Shown here piece by piece: positions 7,807-16,927 of a stretch of 64,000 nt of DNA. Within the stretch, counting starts at the first letter, position 1. The number at the start of each line of letters is the position of its first letter. The notes under the pieces are model-generated. The model saw nothing but the letters and a program-made list of their open reading frames with translations. It was not told where the DNA came from and searched no databases. The stretch covers positions 124,001 through 188,000 of the forward strand of contig JBMNGF010000017.1 of the NCBI GenBank assembly GCA_050949745.1. The letters are read 5' to 3'. Position numbers and translations under genes: made by a program. Origin of the DNA: Syntrophaceticus sp050949745. Lineage in GTDB: Bacteria > Bacillota > DSM-12270 > Thermacetogeniales > Thermacetogeniaceae.

Positions 7807-10083
7807 ATGATCAATACCACATATACTCGCCTACTTAAAAATGCAGAACTGATCTTGAAAAAGCATTTCGGTTACCCCTCTTTCAGAAAAGGACAGGAAA
7901 AGATCATATCTAGTGTTTTACAAGGACAGGACACCATCGGCATCATGCCCACTGGCGTGGGAAAATCGATCTGCTATCAGATTCCGGCTTTACTGTTGGA
8001 TGGGACCACTATCGTCATCTCCCCTTTAATCTCACTGATGAAAGACCAGGTGGATACGCTCAGGGAACTGGGGATACCCGCTACGTTTATCAACAGCTCT
8101 ATCGATTACCATGAAGCAGTGAAACGCTTCCGGGAAACCCAGCAAGGAAAATATAAACTGCTTTATATCGCCCCGGAACGCCTGACTGCAGGGGAGTTCT
8201 CAGCGCAATTGAAAACTCTCTCCATTTCACTGGTAGCTATCGACGAAGCCCACTGTATTTCGCAATGGGGACATGACTTTCGACCAAGCTACCTCGACAT
8301 TATGCCTTTTATAGAGACATTACCTGATAGGCCAGTGGTCACTGGTTTTACGGCAACCGCCACACCTGAAGTCACACAGGACATTATCAAGCTATTACGC
8401 TTACAGGATCCCAATGTTTACATAACGGGTTTCAACCGGGAGAACCTTTCCTTTTCAGTTATCCGTGGTGAAAACAAACAGGACTTTTTACTGAACTTTC
8501 TTCAGAACCATCGAAAAGAAGCAGGCATTATTTATGCCGCCACTAGAAAAGAAGTCGATAATCTCTACGAGATATTGAGCAAGAAGGGATATGCAGTAGG
8601 GAGATATCATGCCGGGCTAAGTGATAAAAAACGCACAGAGAATCAAGATAAGTTTTTATACGATGATCTAAAGATCATAGTAGCAACCAACGCCTTTGGC
8701 ATGGGAATTGACAAATCTAATGTCCGTTATGTCATTCATTATAATATGCCGAAAAATATGGAGGCCTATTATCAGGAGGCCGGCAGGGCTGGACGGGATG
8801 GAGAGCCCAGTACCTGTATCCTGCTATTTTCGCCGCAGGACATCTTTATTCAAAGATTTTTAATCGAACAATCAACTATGATGCCGGCGAAGAAGGAACG
8901 AGAGTACCAAAAACTGCGGGACATGATCGATTATTGCTATACTCCCCACTGCCTGCGCAACTACATCCTCCACTATTTCGGGGAAGAGACCACTGGGGAG
9001 TGTGGAAAATGCGGAACCTGTAATGATGAGTATGAACTCCAGGAAATCACTATTGAAGCACAAAAAATCCTCTCCTGTGTGATTCGCATGAAAGAGAGAT
9101 TCGGCATCTCACTTGTAGCAGATGTCTTGAAGGGTTCCCAAAACAAAAAAGTGCTCAGATACGGATTTGACAAACTGTCCACCTACGGCTTATTGAGCAA
9201 TATGAAAATAAAAGAAATAACTGATCTGATCAACTATCTGCTAGCAGAACAGTACATTGCTTTGGCCGGCGGACAATTTCCCGTGGTCAAGCTCACTCGC
9301 AAAGCAGTCCCTGTCCTCAAGAGCCAAGAGAAGGTATATAGAAAGGTGCGAATAGAAAAAGAGACTGCAGCCCCAGACAGCCATCTGTTTGAAAAACTGC
9401 GTACATTGCGCAAAGAGATTTCACAAAGGGAAAACATCCCACCATATGTCATCTTCCACGATTCCACACTGCGTGAAATGGCTGAGGTTTGCCCAACAGA
9501 TCAGGCATCAATGCTGACCATTAAAGGGATGGGTGAAACCAAGTTCGCCCGCTATGGTCACTTGTTCTTGGAAGTGATCCGGAAGCATCTACAGGAAACC
9601 GGCAGTCCACAACATGCTGCACAAACTGCAACCGCCAAAGTTGATCCATCTAATGCAACCGCTGCACCTGGTATTCCTGTTTCAACTACTTCAACAGCTG
9701 ATGCAGCTGTTCCACCTGCTGCACCTTCTGGCAGCTCACAGACAGAATCTCCGGCAAAATCGCCAACTGCAAAGCGCACACCCAGCCATATCACTTCCTA
9801 TATGATGTATCAGGAAGGAGATACCTTCGCAGAGATTGCCCAAAAACGCAGCCTGACACTCACAACAGTACAGAATCATATCATACGCAGCGGTATGGAA
9901 GGATATGAACTGGACTGGGATGCCCTAATTCCCCAAGAGTACGAGGATCTAATACTGGAAAGGATAAAGACCCTTGGCACCAATAAATTAAGGCCGATCA
10001 AAGATGGACTGCCTGATCAAGTGAGCTACCTGGCCATCAGAGCGGTGATCGGGAAGTACGGGGAGGAACTAAAGAAAGCCTGA
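7807..10083 (+). CDS. recQ: ATP-dependent DNA helicase RecQ
   Basis: A 758-residue superfamily 2 DNA helicase that unwinds 3'-5' during recombination repair. N-terminal helicase lobes carry Walker A MPTGVGKS, DEAH followed by CISQWGHDFRPSY (the RecQ aromatic loop), and the QEAGRAGRDG motif VI. A zinc-binding subdomain has four cysteines (C-LRNY...ECGKCGTC), then winged helix and HRDC (about 520-600). After an Ala/Pro/Thr-rich linker (about 605-655) comes a C-terminal helix-turn-helix domain (TFAEIAQKRSLTLTTVQNHI), as in Firmicute RecQ/YpbC-like proteins. AAAGGATG lies 10 nt before the ATG. The gene stands alone between two copies of a short repeat. Confidence 0.95.
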   Translation: MINTTYTRLLKNAELILKKHFGYPSFRKGQEKIISSVLQGQDTIGIMPTGVGKSICYQIPALLLDGTTIVISPLISLMKDQVDTLRELGIPATFINSSIDYHEAVKRFRETQQGKYKLLYIAPERLTAGEFSAQLKTLSISLVAIDEAHCISQWGHDFRPSYLDIMPFIETLPDRPVVTGFTATATPEVTQDIIKLLRLQDPNVYITGFNRENLSFSVIRGENKQDFLLNFLQNHRKEAGIIYAATRKEVDNLYEILSKKGYAVGRYHAGLSDKKRTENQDKFLYDDLKIIVATNAFGMGIDKSNVRYVIHYNMPKNMEAYYQEAGRAGRDGEPSTCILLFSPQDIFIQRFLIEQSTMMPAKKEREYQKLRDMIDYCYTPHCLRNYILHYFGEETTGECGKCGTCNDEYELQEITIEAQKILSCVIRMKERFGISLVADVLKGSQNKKVLRYGFDKLSTYGLLSNMKIKEITDLINYLLAEQYIALAGGQFPVVKLTRKAVPVLKSQEKVYRKVRIEKETAAPDSHLFEKLRTLRKEISQRENIPPYVIFHDSTLREMAEVCPTDQASMLTIKGMGETKFARYGHLFLEVIRKHLQETGSPQHAAQTATAKVDPSNATAAPGIPVSTTSTADAAVPPAAPSGSSQTESPAKSPTAKRTPSHITSYMMYQEGDTFAEIAQKRSLTLTTVQNHIIRSGMEGYELDWDALIPQEYEDLILERIKTLGTNKLRPIKDGLPDQVSYLAIRAVIGKYGEELKKA

Positions 10084-10095
10084 TCTTCATCACCT

Positions 10096-10150
10096 GACAA
10101 AAGGGACAAAAAGGGACCTACCTTAAATGTCACGTTTCGCCGCTGGTGAC
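10096..10150. repeat. Dispersed repeat, copy 2 (downstream of recQ)
   Basis: Contains two GACAAAA/GGGAC units (10096-10118), then taccttaaatgtcac (10119-10133) closing with ggtgac (10145-10150). The latter part matches 7637-7670 closely, so recQ is flanked by direct copies. Confidence 0.5.
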
Positions 10151-10316
10151 AGAAAAGGAAGGTCAGCTCTTTGACGATTACATACAGAATGTAATCAGGC
10201 AGTCCAAATTTCATTTCGTCACCTCCACCATCTTGGCACCAAAGGTAACAAACTGTTCGAAATACTTCTCTTTTATCTTTTGATGTTGATATGATCTATA
10301 TCTATCCTAGCCCCTT

Positions 10317-10631
10317 TTAACTCAGCACCCTTAATCCTACAGCACCGGTGATGATGCACCCCAGAAAAAGGATCCGCTGCCAGCTTACCTCTTCTTTAAA
10401 AAACAGGATACCCACCATTACTGCACCGGCGGCTCCCAGGCCGGTCCAGACCGCATAGGAGGTACCCATAGACAAAGCGCGCATAGCCAGAGATAAAAAG
10501 AAAAAACCAAACCCAAATGTTGCGATTATCAACAAAAGACGGGGGATTGTTCGTTTGCGAATATATAGGTTGATGCTAGCCATGCCGAAAATCTCCCCAA
10601 AGCTGGCAATCACTAAATATACCCAGGCCAC
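10317..10631 (-). CDS. SMR-family efflux protein, second subunit
   Basis: A 104-residue, four-helix small multidrug resistance protein. The essential membrane glutamate is in helix 1 (ASFGEIFG), and the family loop reads SYAVWTGLGAAGAV. It starts with GTG at 10631, overlapping the TAG of the partner by one base (TAGTG), so the two are translationally coupled and probably form a heterodimer, as in the paired SMR class. Substrates may be quaternary amines or guanidinium-like cations. No guanidine riboswitch is visible in the short leader. Confidence 0.9.
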   Translation of the reverse strand: MAWVYLVIASFGEIFGMASINLYIRKRTIPRLLLIIATFGFGFFFLSLAMRALSMGTSYAVWTGLGAAGAVMVGILFFKEEVSWQRILFLGCIITGAVGLRVLS

Positions 10632-10990
10632 TATTTATTCTCCTCCCCTATTTCAACTGCTGGTTTACTATCTAAATCCTTTTCTACAGTGGTCAGTTTT
10701 AATCCCACAACTCCCAAAACAATTAAACCGATCATTAATACTTGAATCAGGGAGAAATCCGTATGAAAAACCACAATATCGATCAACACAATAGATGCCG
10801 CTCCAATACCGGTAAAGACTGCATATACTGAACCCGAAGGCAAGCTTTCACAGGCTTTTATGATCAAATAGAAGCTTAGAATAAGAAAGATGATGGTTCC
10901 CGCCCACTGCCAAAGATTCTGAGAGTACCGCAACCCAATCACCCAAAATATCTCTACGAACCCTGCTATTATGACATAAATCCAAGCCAT
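10631..10990 (-). CDS. SMR-family efflux protein, first subunit
   Basis: A 119-residue four-helix SMR protein with the helix-1 glutamate (AGFVEIFWVIG) and VYAVFTGIGAA loop. A charged C-terminal tail of about 20 residues (ending EIGEENK) is longer than in single SMRs and typical of one member of paired systems, where the subunits have opposite topology. It has a GAGAGGATG ribosome site. The promoter is unclear because tRNA-Lys lies only 76 nt upstream; read-through from the tRNA cluster is limited by the hairpin at 11030-11063. Confidence 0.9.
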   Translation of the reverse strand: MAWIYVIIAGFVEIFWVIGLRYSQNLWQWAGTIIFLILSFYLIIKACESLPSGSVYAVFTGIGAASIVLIDIVVFHTDFSLIQVLMIGLIVLGVVGLKLTTVEKDLDSKPAVEIGEENK

Positions 10991-11017
10991 AAATTACATC
11001 CTCTCCGTCAAAAATTG

Positions 11018-11063
11018 CTCAAAAATAAAAAGGAAACAAAAAGAACATCCCCTTTGCTTCCTT
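11018..11063 (-). terminator. Terminator of the tRNA cluster, built from a dispersed repeat
   Basis: Minus-strand arms AAGGAAGCAAA and TTTGTTTCCTT (11063-11053 and 11040-11030) pair with one G-U and are followed by TTTATTTTT. The loop holds GGGGATGTTC, the core of the dispersed hairpin family. It sits 3 nt after the tRNA-Lys CCA end. Confidence 0.7.
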
Positions 11064-11065
11064 GC

Positions 11066-11141
<76 letters not shown>

Positions 11142-11170
11142 ATTTAATATATTCACTTATTAATAACAAA

Positions 11171-11245
11171 TGGCTGGGGCGGAAGGATTCGAACCTTCGC
11201 GTGCGGGAGCCAAAGTCCCGTGCCTTACCGCTTGGCGACGCCCCA
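11171..11245 (-). tRNA. tRNA-Gln (anticodon TTG)
   Basis: A 75-nt cloverleaf with TGGGGCG/CGCCCCA acceptor, anticodon loop CTTTGGC (TTG), and encoded CCA. Confidence 0.95.
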
Positions 11246-11256
11246 CTGTGAAACAA

Positions 11257-11334
11257 TGGGGTGGATGATGGGACTTGAACCCACGACCCCCAGGGCCACA
11301 ACCTGGTGCTCTAGCCTGCTGAGCTACACCCACC
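11257..11334 (-). tRNA. tRNA-His (anticodon GTG)
   Basis: Acceptor GTGGGTG pairs with CATCCAC. The extra G-1 opposite C73, diagnostic of tRNA-His, is present at 11334. Anticodon loop TTGTGGC gives GTG. CCA is encoded at 11259-11257. First gene of the His-Gln-Lys cluster. Confidence 0.95.
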
Positions 11335-11473
11335 ATATCTCGTATAAAGTGTATCAGTATTTAACATTTTAAACGCTATTTTGCTACTTGTCAAGTATAA
11401 TGAACCCATTTCCTATCTCATTCCTGTAGCTTTAGGATCCCAATAAAACAGAAGAAATATGTCATTGCCAGCA

Positions 11474-12712
11474 CTACCCCTTGACAACTCCTATGGTCTT
11501 CAATTTTTTGACAGGGCGTACTAGATCCAACTGTTGGCTCAGCACAAAATCGATGTCCTTGTATACCATCCGGCACTCCTCGGCAACATCACCTTTTCTG
11601 CGTTTGCCTAGGGTAACCCCCAAACGGTTAAGATCATCCATAACCTGTTGGACAGGGAAGGTTTTCTTTGCCTTCTTGCGGGAGTAAACCCTTCCCGCTC
11701 CATGAGAACAGGAATGAAAACTCTCTGGGTTCCCCAGGCCTTCGACAATATAAGAATAGTTGCCCATAGCGCCTGGGATGATGCCCATCTCACCCTTTCG
11801 GGCTCTGATCGCCCCTTTGCGGTGCACCCAGACATCCTTTGCATAGTGCTGCTCAAAGGAGGCGTAGTTGTGGTGACAGTTTATAGGTTTATCGAACTTA
11901 ACATCCTGTATGCCGGCATGTTTGTTTAGATAATCGCTGAAGATAATCTGTACCTGGTCCATGATCTGACTGCGGTTCTCTCTAGCAAAATCCTGGGCTA
12001 GCTGCATCCATGAGATATACTGCTGTCCTTCCTCACTATCCACAGGAAAGTAAGCCAGGTCATAGGCAGCAGGAACAGGTGATTTCCACTTTATATTCAG
12101 TCCTTTAGCCAGCTTATTAAAGTAATTACAAACCTTATAGCCGAAGTTCCTGCTCCCAGAGTGCACCATCAAACCGACCAGGCCATCTTCATCCTCCTGG
12201 ATCTCTATAAAATGGTTACCGCCGCCTAGAGTCCCTACCTGGTAATAACCGGAGTCTAACTCAGGCACCAATTGCTGAACCAAGTGCTCCTTAGGAAATT
12301 GGTCAGCTGCCCAGTCCAGTACAGTACACTGCCTCTTCTTTTTATGGTGTTCGAAACCAGTAGGAACAGTGCGTAAAATCTGGCCGATAATGGCCTGAAT
12401 CAGTTTTCCCTGTCCAGCTGTATCCTTATGTAAAATCTCTGCGGAAACATCGGTCTGTACAAAGCAGACCCCACAGCCGATATCCACTCCTACAGCATTG
12501 GGAATAATCGCCTCATCTGCGGCAAGCACCCCACCGATAGGCATCCCGTAGCCTTGATGGCAGTCAGGCATCAAGGCTGGCCACTTGTGAATAAAGGGCA
12601 AATTGGAGAGGTTAATTACTTGTTGTAAACAACCTTCATCCACCTGGTCAATATTCTCAAGCCAGATCTTGATAGGTTTTTGCTGTTTGCTCTTATCAAA
12701 AAAAACAAACAT
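11474..12712 (-). CDS. rtcB: RtcB-family RNA ligase
   Basis: A 412-residue RtcB protein, which joins 2',3'-cyclic-phosphate (or 3'-phosphate) RNA ends to 5'-OH ends using GTP and manganese. Landmarks in order: MPDCHQGYGMPIGGV, VGVDIGCGV (metal cysteine), GGGNHFIE, HSGSRNFG, and near the C-terminus SHGAGR with the histidine that becomes guanylylated. The length matches bacterial RtcB. AGGAGG precedes the ATG. No archease or RtcA gene is adjacent; it is a stand-alone repair ligase upstream of a tRNA cluster. Confidence 0.92.
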   Translation of the reverse strand: MFVFFDKSKQQKPIKIWLENIDQVDEGCLQQVINLSNLPFIHKWPALMPDCHQGYGMPIGGVLAADEAIIPNAVGVDIGCGVCFVQTDVSAEILHKDTAGQGKLIQAIIGQILRTVPTGFEHHKKKRQCTVLDWAADQFPKEHLVQQLVPELDSGYYQVGTLGGGNHFIEIQEDEDGLVGLMVHSGSRNFGYKVCNYFNKLAKGLNIKWKSPVPAAYDLAYFPVDSEEGQQYISWMQLAQDFARENRSQIMDQVQIIFSDYLNKHAGIQDVKFDKPINCHHNYASFEQHYAKDVWVHRKGAIRARKGEMGIIPGAMGNYSYIVEGLGNPESFHSCSHGAGRVYSRKKAKKTFPVQQVMDDLNRLGVTLGKRRKGDVAEECRMVYKDIDFVLSQQLDLVRPVKKLKTIGVVKG

Positions 12713-12940
12713 AGAGTTCCCTCCTCTCGCCTGACATTATAAATCACTCTGTGATTGGTGCAACTTGCCTTATTCCAACGCTGGCATCTGTTCTTCGACC
12801 TCTGTCTTCCGGCTTCTGACATCCATTCCCGCAATTCCCGCCAGTCTTGCTTTATTGCCTTTATGTTGAATGAGCGCAGATGCACCCATCACAAAGAATA
12901 TCTTAAAGAATTGGGGTTCCCTGTCCTTTGCCACTTAATC

Positions 12941-13825
12941 TTAAAAATTTACTATATTTTTCAGCTCTGGAGTGAGAGGATACCAACCTATCCCCACTGT
13001 ACCAGGGCCGATATGTGAACCGATAACTGGCCCCACACTTGAAATCTCAGGATGCAAATTTGGATACAGCTCTTTAATCCGCTCCAGCAGATCATAACCA
13101 TGATCCATACTGCTCACATGGGCAACAGCTGTCTTTATATCTGGGCCATCCTTTTCCATTTCCGCCAACATATTACGAACACCTTTTTCATTTGTTCTTA
13201 CCTTTTCATAAACATCAATTATGTTATTGCGTTCTCGATTAAAATAAAGAATCGGTCTTATCTGCAGTAAATTTCCAAGAAGTGTAGCAGCGCCGCCAAT
13301 CCTTCCCCCACGTTTTAGATACTCCAGGGTCGCAGGAATAAAAAGAACTTTGATATTATCAATTACATACTGTGCGATCAGCAGTATCTTATCTTTATTC
13401 AATCCAGCAGCTACCGCCTGAGCTACGGCGTCAACAACCATATACAGGCCAATAGATGTGGAGCCAGAATCGATAACGGTAATATCCATATTAGACAGCA
13501 TCTCGGCCGCAGCAACTGCAGTGCCTACTGTTCCACTTATTCCACCTGAAATATGGAGTGAAATAATGCTGTCAACTTGCTCTCCAAGCCTATGGTATGT
13601 CTTTAGAAAATCTCCGGTAGAGGGCTGTGATGTGGTTGGAAGTACCGTTGCCTGGCGCAGCCAATCATAGAATTCATCCAGCCCTTCGTAGAAAATCCCT
13701 TCTTCTAGAATAGATCTGTTTTCATAGTTTACAGTTAAAGAAACAACTTCCACCTGAAATTTTTCTTTAAAATCAAGAGGAAGATATGCTGTGCTGTCAG
13801 TAACAATGCCTACCTTCTTCTTCAT
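12941..13825 (-). CDS. DegV-family fatty-acid-binding protein
   Basis: A DegV fold protein of 294 residues, a class that binds a fatty acid and in Firmicutes serves as FakB, presenting it to the kinase FakA. Signatures are IVTDSTAYLP at the N-terminus, TSQPSTGDF (about 70-78), and SGTVGTA plus the GGRIGG loop that contact the ligand. The start at 13825 (MKKKVGI) is preferred because GGGGAGG lies 6 nt before it; a longer TTG frame begins at 13840. No fakA is adjacent. Confidence 0.88.
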   Translation of the reverse strand: MKKKVGIVTDSTAYLPLDFKEKFQVEVVSLTVNYENRSILEEGIFYEGLDEFYDWLRQATVLPTTSQPSTGDFLKTYHRLGEQVDSIISLHISGGISGTVGTAVAAAEMLSNMDITVIDSGSTSIGLYMVVDAVAQAVAAGLNKDKILLIAQYVIDNIKVLFIPATLEYLKRGGRIGGAATLLGNLLQIRPILYFNRERNNIIDVYEKVRTNEKGVRNMLAEMEKDGPDIKTAVAHVSSMDHGYDLLERIKELYPNLHPEISSVGPVIGSHIGPGTVGIGWYPLTPELKNIVNF

Positions 13826-14029
13826 GACCATCCTCCCCAATAAGCCACCCTTTTTTTCTCAGGGCAGGTTTTTATTATTATCTTAACATGAATTCTGATG
13901 CTATAACTCTAAAAAGATAACTCTATAGAATTGAAGTAGATAATTCTGGACTGAGCTGAGTAATAAGAGGAGAGAAAAAAATCACTGATTGGCTCTTCTG
14001 ACGAAGACACCAACCAGTGCTATATTGCC

Positions 14030-14215
14030 AGCTTTAACATACTCCCCATGCCTGAAGGCAGGAGATTCTGCTTCATCGAAGGATGCCAGCTAAACCTGTC
14101 TGCCAACAGGCAGGCTGGTCTTACTCCAACTCCACCAGGAGTTGGTGCCCCAACTCTTTTACGCCTGATATCCCCATAGCTAAAGCAAGGAAATTAGGGC
14201 GTTTTTCCGATAAGC
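14030..14215 (-). mobile_element. Remnant of an IS200/IS605-type element: guide-RNA-like region and right end, no transposase
   Basis: Minus-strand sequence downstream of iorB forms stacked hairpins resembling the omega/reRNA and right-end structure after tnpB genes: CCAACTCC-acca-GGAGTTGG (14126-14145), which competes with a second GAGTTGG/CCAACTC pairing (14139-14156), CCTGTCTGCC/GGCAGG (about 14095-14114), and the terminal hairpin CTCCTGCC-TTCA-GGCATGGGGAG (14042-14064) followed by TATGT. No tnpA or tnpB frame survives; only about 70 nt separate this region from iorB. The resemblance is from memory of the family and has not been checked against a database. Confidence 0.5.
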
Positions 14216-14227
14216 CAACCAGGCGAT

Positions 14228-14812
14228 CTATACCAGATTTGTTCCCACTGAAAAAGCTTTAATATTAATATCCCGGTAGGCAGGCTTGACCTCCTCTGCA
14301 ACAACAGCGGACCAGTCCACCAGGTCTGCTAGACCCACAAGTTTGACCATAGCGCCCAGCAGCACCACATTCATCACTTTCATATTCCCAAGCTTTTCTG
14401 CCTCTCTGTCAGCATCGACACTATATAAACTAACAGGGTAATTCGACAGCTGCTCTTTGATATCTGTTGGGTACTCAACGGCCCCTGTCATAATGGGTAA
14501 AGAAGGAATCTCCCTCTCATTCATCAACACAGTCCCATTTCTCTTCAGGAAATGCACATAACGGAGGGCCTCTAACTTCTCCAGTGTTATAAGTAAATCC
14601 ACCGCTCCCGCTCCTACTATGGGAGAATAAACCTTTTCCCCGAATGAAAGTTGGGTGACTACACTTCCTCCCCGCTGTGCCATACCGTGCACCTCAGAGC
14701 TTTTCACATCATAACCTGCTTTTATCAAGCCATTAGAGAGGATGCGGGATACCAAAAGGATTCCCTGGCCTCCGACTCCGGCAATCATAATCCGTTTTGT
14801 CTCCTGTGCCAT
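14228..14812 (-). CDS. iorB: Indolepyruvate:ferredoxin oxidoreductase, beta subunit
   Basis: A 194-residue gamma-type domain of the 2-oxoacid:ferredoxin oxidoreductase family, with GVGGQGILLVSRIL at the N-terminus and SEVHGMAQRGGSV, both family signatures. With IorA it converts aryl pyruvates (indole-, phenyl-, hydroxyphenylpyruvate) plus CoA to arylacetyl-CoA, CO2 and reduced ferredoxin, or the reverse in biosynthesis. Its ATG overlaps the iorA TAA by one base (TAATG), giving coupled translation and equal subunits. Confidence 0.95.
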   Translation of the reverse strand: MAQETKRIMIAGVGGQGILLVSRILSNGLIKAGYDVKSSEVHGMAQRGGSVVTQLSFGEKVYSPIVGAGAVDLLITLEKLEALRYVHFLKRNGTVLMNEREIPSLPIMTGAVEYPTDIKEQLSNYPVSLYSVDADREAEKLGNMKVMNVVLLGAMVKLVGLADLVDWSAVVAEEVKPAYRDINIKAFSVGTNLV

Positions 14813-16590
14813 TACTCGGACACCTCCTGATCCTTGACTTTGATGGCTTTATGTTTGCAGACCTGCTCACAGACACCACAGCCGGCGCAGCTTAAGGGAT
14901 CGATCACCGGGTAGGCCTCACTGTCCAGAGAAATTGCCGGGCATCCCAAGCGAAGACAGGCTTTGCACTTCTTACAAACATCTGTGTCCACCTGGAGCAG
15001 TGCACCCTTCTCAACACCCTTGAGCAGCCGACAGGGTGATTTGATTACAAGAGCTACCCGTTCCTCTGTATCCCGCGCTTCACAAATCGCTTCTCTGAGC
15101 CCCTGCAGATCATAAGCACCGACCTCCAGCACCCGATCATAACCAACAGCCTTAAAGATGTGAGCCGGTTCCTGCATAAAAGTGTCCTCACCGCTCAAAG
15201 TCAGCCCTGTACCAGGATTCTGCTGCTGGCCGGTCATGGCGGTGATCCTGTTATCCAGCACAACAGGAACTATATCTCTTTTATTGTAAATTGAATCGAT
15301 TGCCCCGGTGATTCCGGAATGATAGAAGGTAGAATCACCCACAACACCAAAAATCTTTTTCCCCTCAGGAGGATTGATGCTCAAACCAAGGGCGATTGCA
15401 TAGCCACCACCCATACAGGCGGAAACATCGATTCCATCAAGGGGTGGTGCTGCTCCCAATGTATAGCAGCCGATATCTCCCACAACAGTAACCTTCTCCT
15501 TCTTCGCCAAATAGAAAAAGGAACGGTGCGGACATCCGGCACAGAGAATAGGAGGCCTAGCAGGAACACCGGAAACAGGTTCTTTTACTGCTGGCTCCAA
15601 TTCTTCCAAGGGGTTGAGGCCGACCTTAGAAAGGGATTCGGCTACTATCTGCTGGTTCAGCTCAAAGAAGGGAGAAATAAACTTCTTCCCTTCGCATTCT
15701 ATTCCCATGGCCCTGATATTAAACTCCAGATAAGGATCGAGTTCTTCCACGACATAAAGCTTTTTGACCTTACTGGCAAAATCCCTGATGATTTCCTGAT
15801 CTAAAGGGTAAACAAGCCCCAATTTCAAAACTGAATAGCGGTCCCCAAAGGCCTCTTTGACATAGTTGTAGGAAGCACCAGATGTGATGATGCCCACATC
15901 TTGATCAGTGATCTCCATTACATTTACTGCCTTGGCATCCGCATCTTCGCTCAATTTGGTCAGATTTTCCTCCAGCACCATTCTGCGTGTCCTGGCATGG
16001 GCAGGGAGTGTAACAAATTTAGGAACATTGCGCTCATAGACACGCTCTTGCTTTTGGTAAACCTTGTCCGGATCGATTTCCACAATGCTCCGGGAGTGAC
16101 AGACGCGGGTCACCATGCGCAGGAAAAATGGCACATCATAGCGCTCACTCAATTCAAAAGCCAATGCCGCAAAATCAACACATTCCTGGCTGTTTGACGG
16201 CTCCAGCATCGGCACTTTGGCATGCAAGGCATACCATCTGTTATCCTGCTCATTCTGAGAGCTGTGCATCCCCGGATCATCTGCTGTAACGATCACCAAC
16301 CCACCATTGACACCCATATAAGTGATCGTAAACAGAGGATCAGCGGCAACATTCACCCCTACATGCTTCATAGTTACTAAACTGCGCAGTCCGGCTACAC
16401 AAGCTCCATAAGCTTGTTCCAAAGCAACCTTCTCATTGATCGCCCAGGCGCAGTCAGGTCCTTCCTTTTTCTCTAAAACCTCAATAATCTCTGTGCTCGG
16501 TGTGCCGGGATAGCCGATCCCTAGGCCGACACCTGCCTCAAAGGCTCCTTGAGCCACAGCTTCATTTCCTGATAAAAAAACCTTCGGCAA
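14812..16590 (-). CDS. iorA: Indolepyruvate:ferredoxin oxidoreductase, alpha subunit
   Basis: A 592-residue catalytic subunit. The N-terminal pyrimidine-binding domain has GIGYPGTPSTEI, the TPP-binding domain has GDSTFYHSG and a CPHRSFFY motif, and the C-terminal ferredoxin domain carries two 4Fe-4S sets (CKKCKACLRLGCP and CAGCGVCEQVCK). It lies in paaK-iorA-iorB order. With a phenylacetate-CoA ligase in front, the operon can run either way: aromatic amino acid breakdown to arylacetate, or fixation of environmental arylacetates into phenylalanine, tyrosine or tryptophan. The attenuator-like leader favours the second reading. Confidence 0.95.
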   Translation of the reverse strand: MPKVFLSGNEAVAQGAFEAGVGLGIGYPGTPSTEIIEVLEKKEGPDCAWAINEKVALEQAYGACVAGLRSLVTMKHVGVNVAADPLFTITYMGVNGGLVIVTADDPGMHSSQNEQDNRWYALHAKVPMLEPSNSQECVDFAALAFELSERYDVPFFLRMVTRVCHSRSIVEIDPDKVYQKQERVYERNVPKFVTLPAHARTRRMVLEENLTKLSEDADAKAVNVMEITDQDVGIITSGASYNYVKEAFGDRYSVLKLGLVYPLDQEIIRDFASKVKKLYVVEELDPYLEFNIRAMGIECEGKKFISPFFELNQQIVAESLSKVGLNPLEELEPAVKEPVSGVPARPPILCAGCPHRSFFYLAKKEKVTVVGDIGCYTLGAAPPLDGIDVSACMGGGYAIALGLSINPPEGKKIFGVVGDSTFYHSGITGAIDSIYNKRDIVPVVLDNRITAMTGQQQNPGTGLTLSGEDTFMQEPAHIFKAVGYDRVLEVGAYDLQGLREAICEARDTEERVALVIKSPCRLLKGVEKGALLQVDTDVCKKCKACLRLGCPAISLDSEAYPVIDPLSCAGCGVCEQVCKHKAIKVKDQEVSE

Positions 16591-16927
16591 TCTTCTTCCC
16601 CTCCCTTTGATGGATACAAAATATTATAGATAGGTCCTTTGTGGTTCTGTTAAGTGCGATTAAGTTGAACAATATAAAAAAACGGCCATTGACAGCTGCT
16701 GCACTCTCCTAGTTTCAACCCCTGCTTATAGATATCTGTATACATTCTTCAGATAGGGGAAAGAGTCCTTTGTAAATATAAGTTTGACCTGAACGAAATA
16801 TTTACCTAAGGACTCCAACGCTCGGAGAATGTCAAGATCACCTCTTGGAGCTATCAGCGAAACCGCCCACATGATCGTTCGGTATTGACTACCGTAATTG
16901 GAGTGATTGTGTGATTGTGATTGAGCC
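16591..16927. other. Gap between paaK and iorA with a possible gene remnant
   Basis: This 337-nt gap is unusual inside an operon. A minus-strand open stretch (about 16890 to 16726) encodes a plausible protein piece (VSLIAPRGDLDILRALESLG, continuing to KNVYRYL and a stop) with no proper start, faintly like the end of a PTS IIA-type domain. I treat it as an unidentified remnant. Confidence 0.25.

Noticed and set aside
9600..9780. Proline/alanine-rich plus and minus ORFs near the end of recQ
   Set aside because: They mirror the low-complexity linker between HRDC and the C-terminal HTH of RecQ.
10991..11065. Guanidine-I (ykkC) riboswitch before the paired SMR genes
   Set aside because: The leader from tRNA-Lys to the start codon is only about 75 nt, is occupied by the repeat hairpin, and shows no ykkC conserved motifs.
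11474..12712. Multiple plus-strand frames inside rtcB
   Set aside because: Overlapping frames within a highly conserved gene; no independent evidence.
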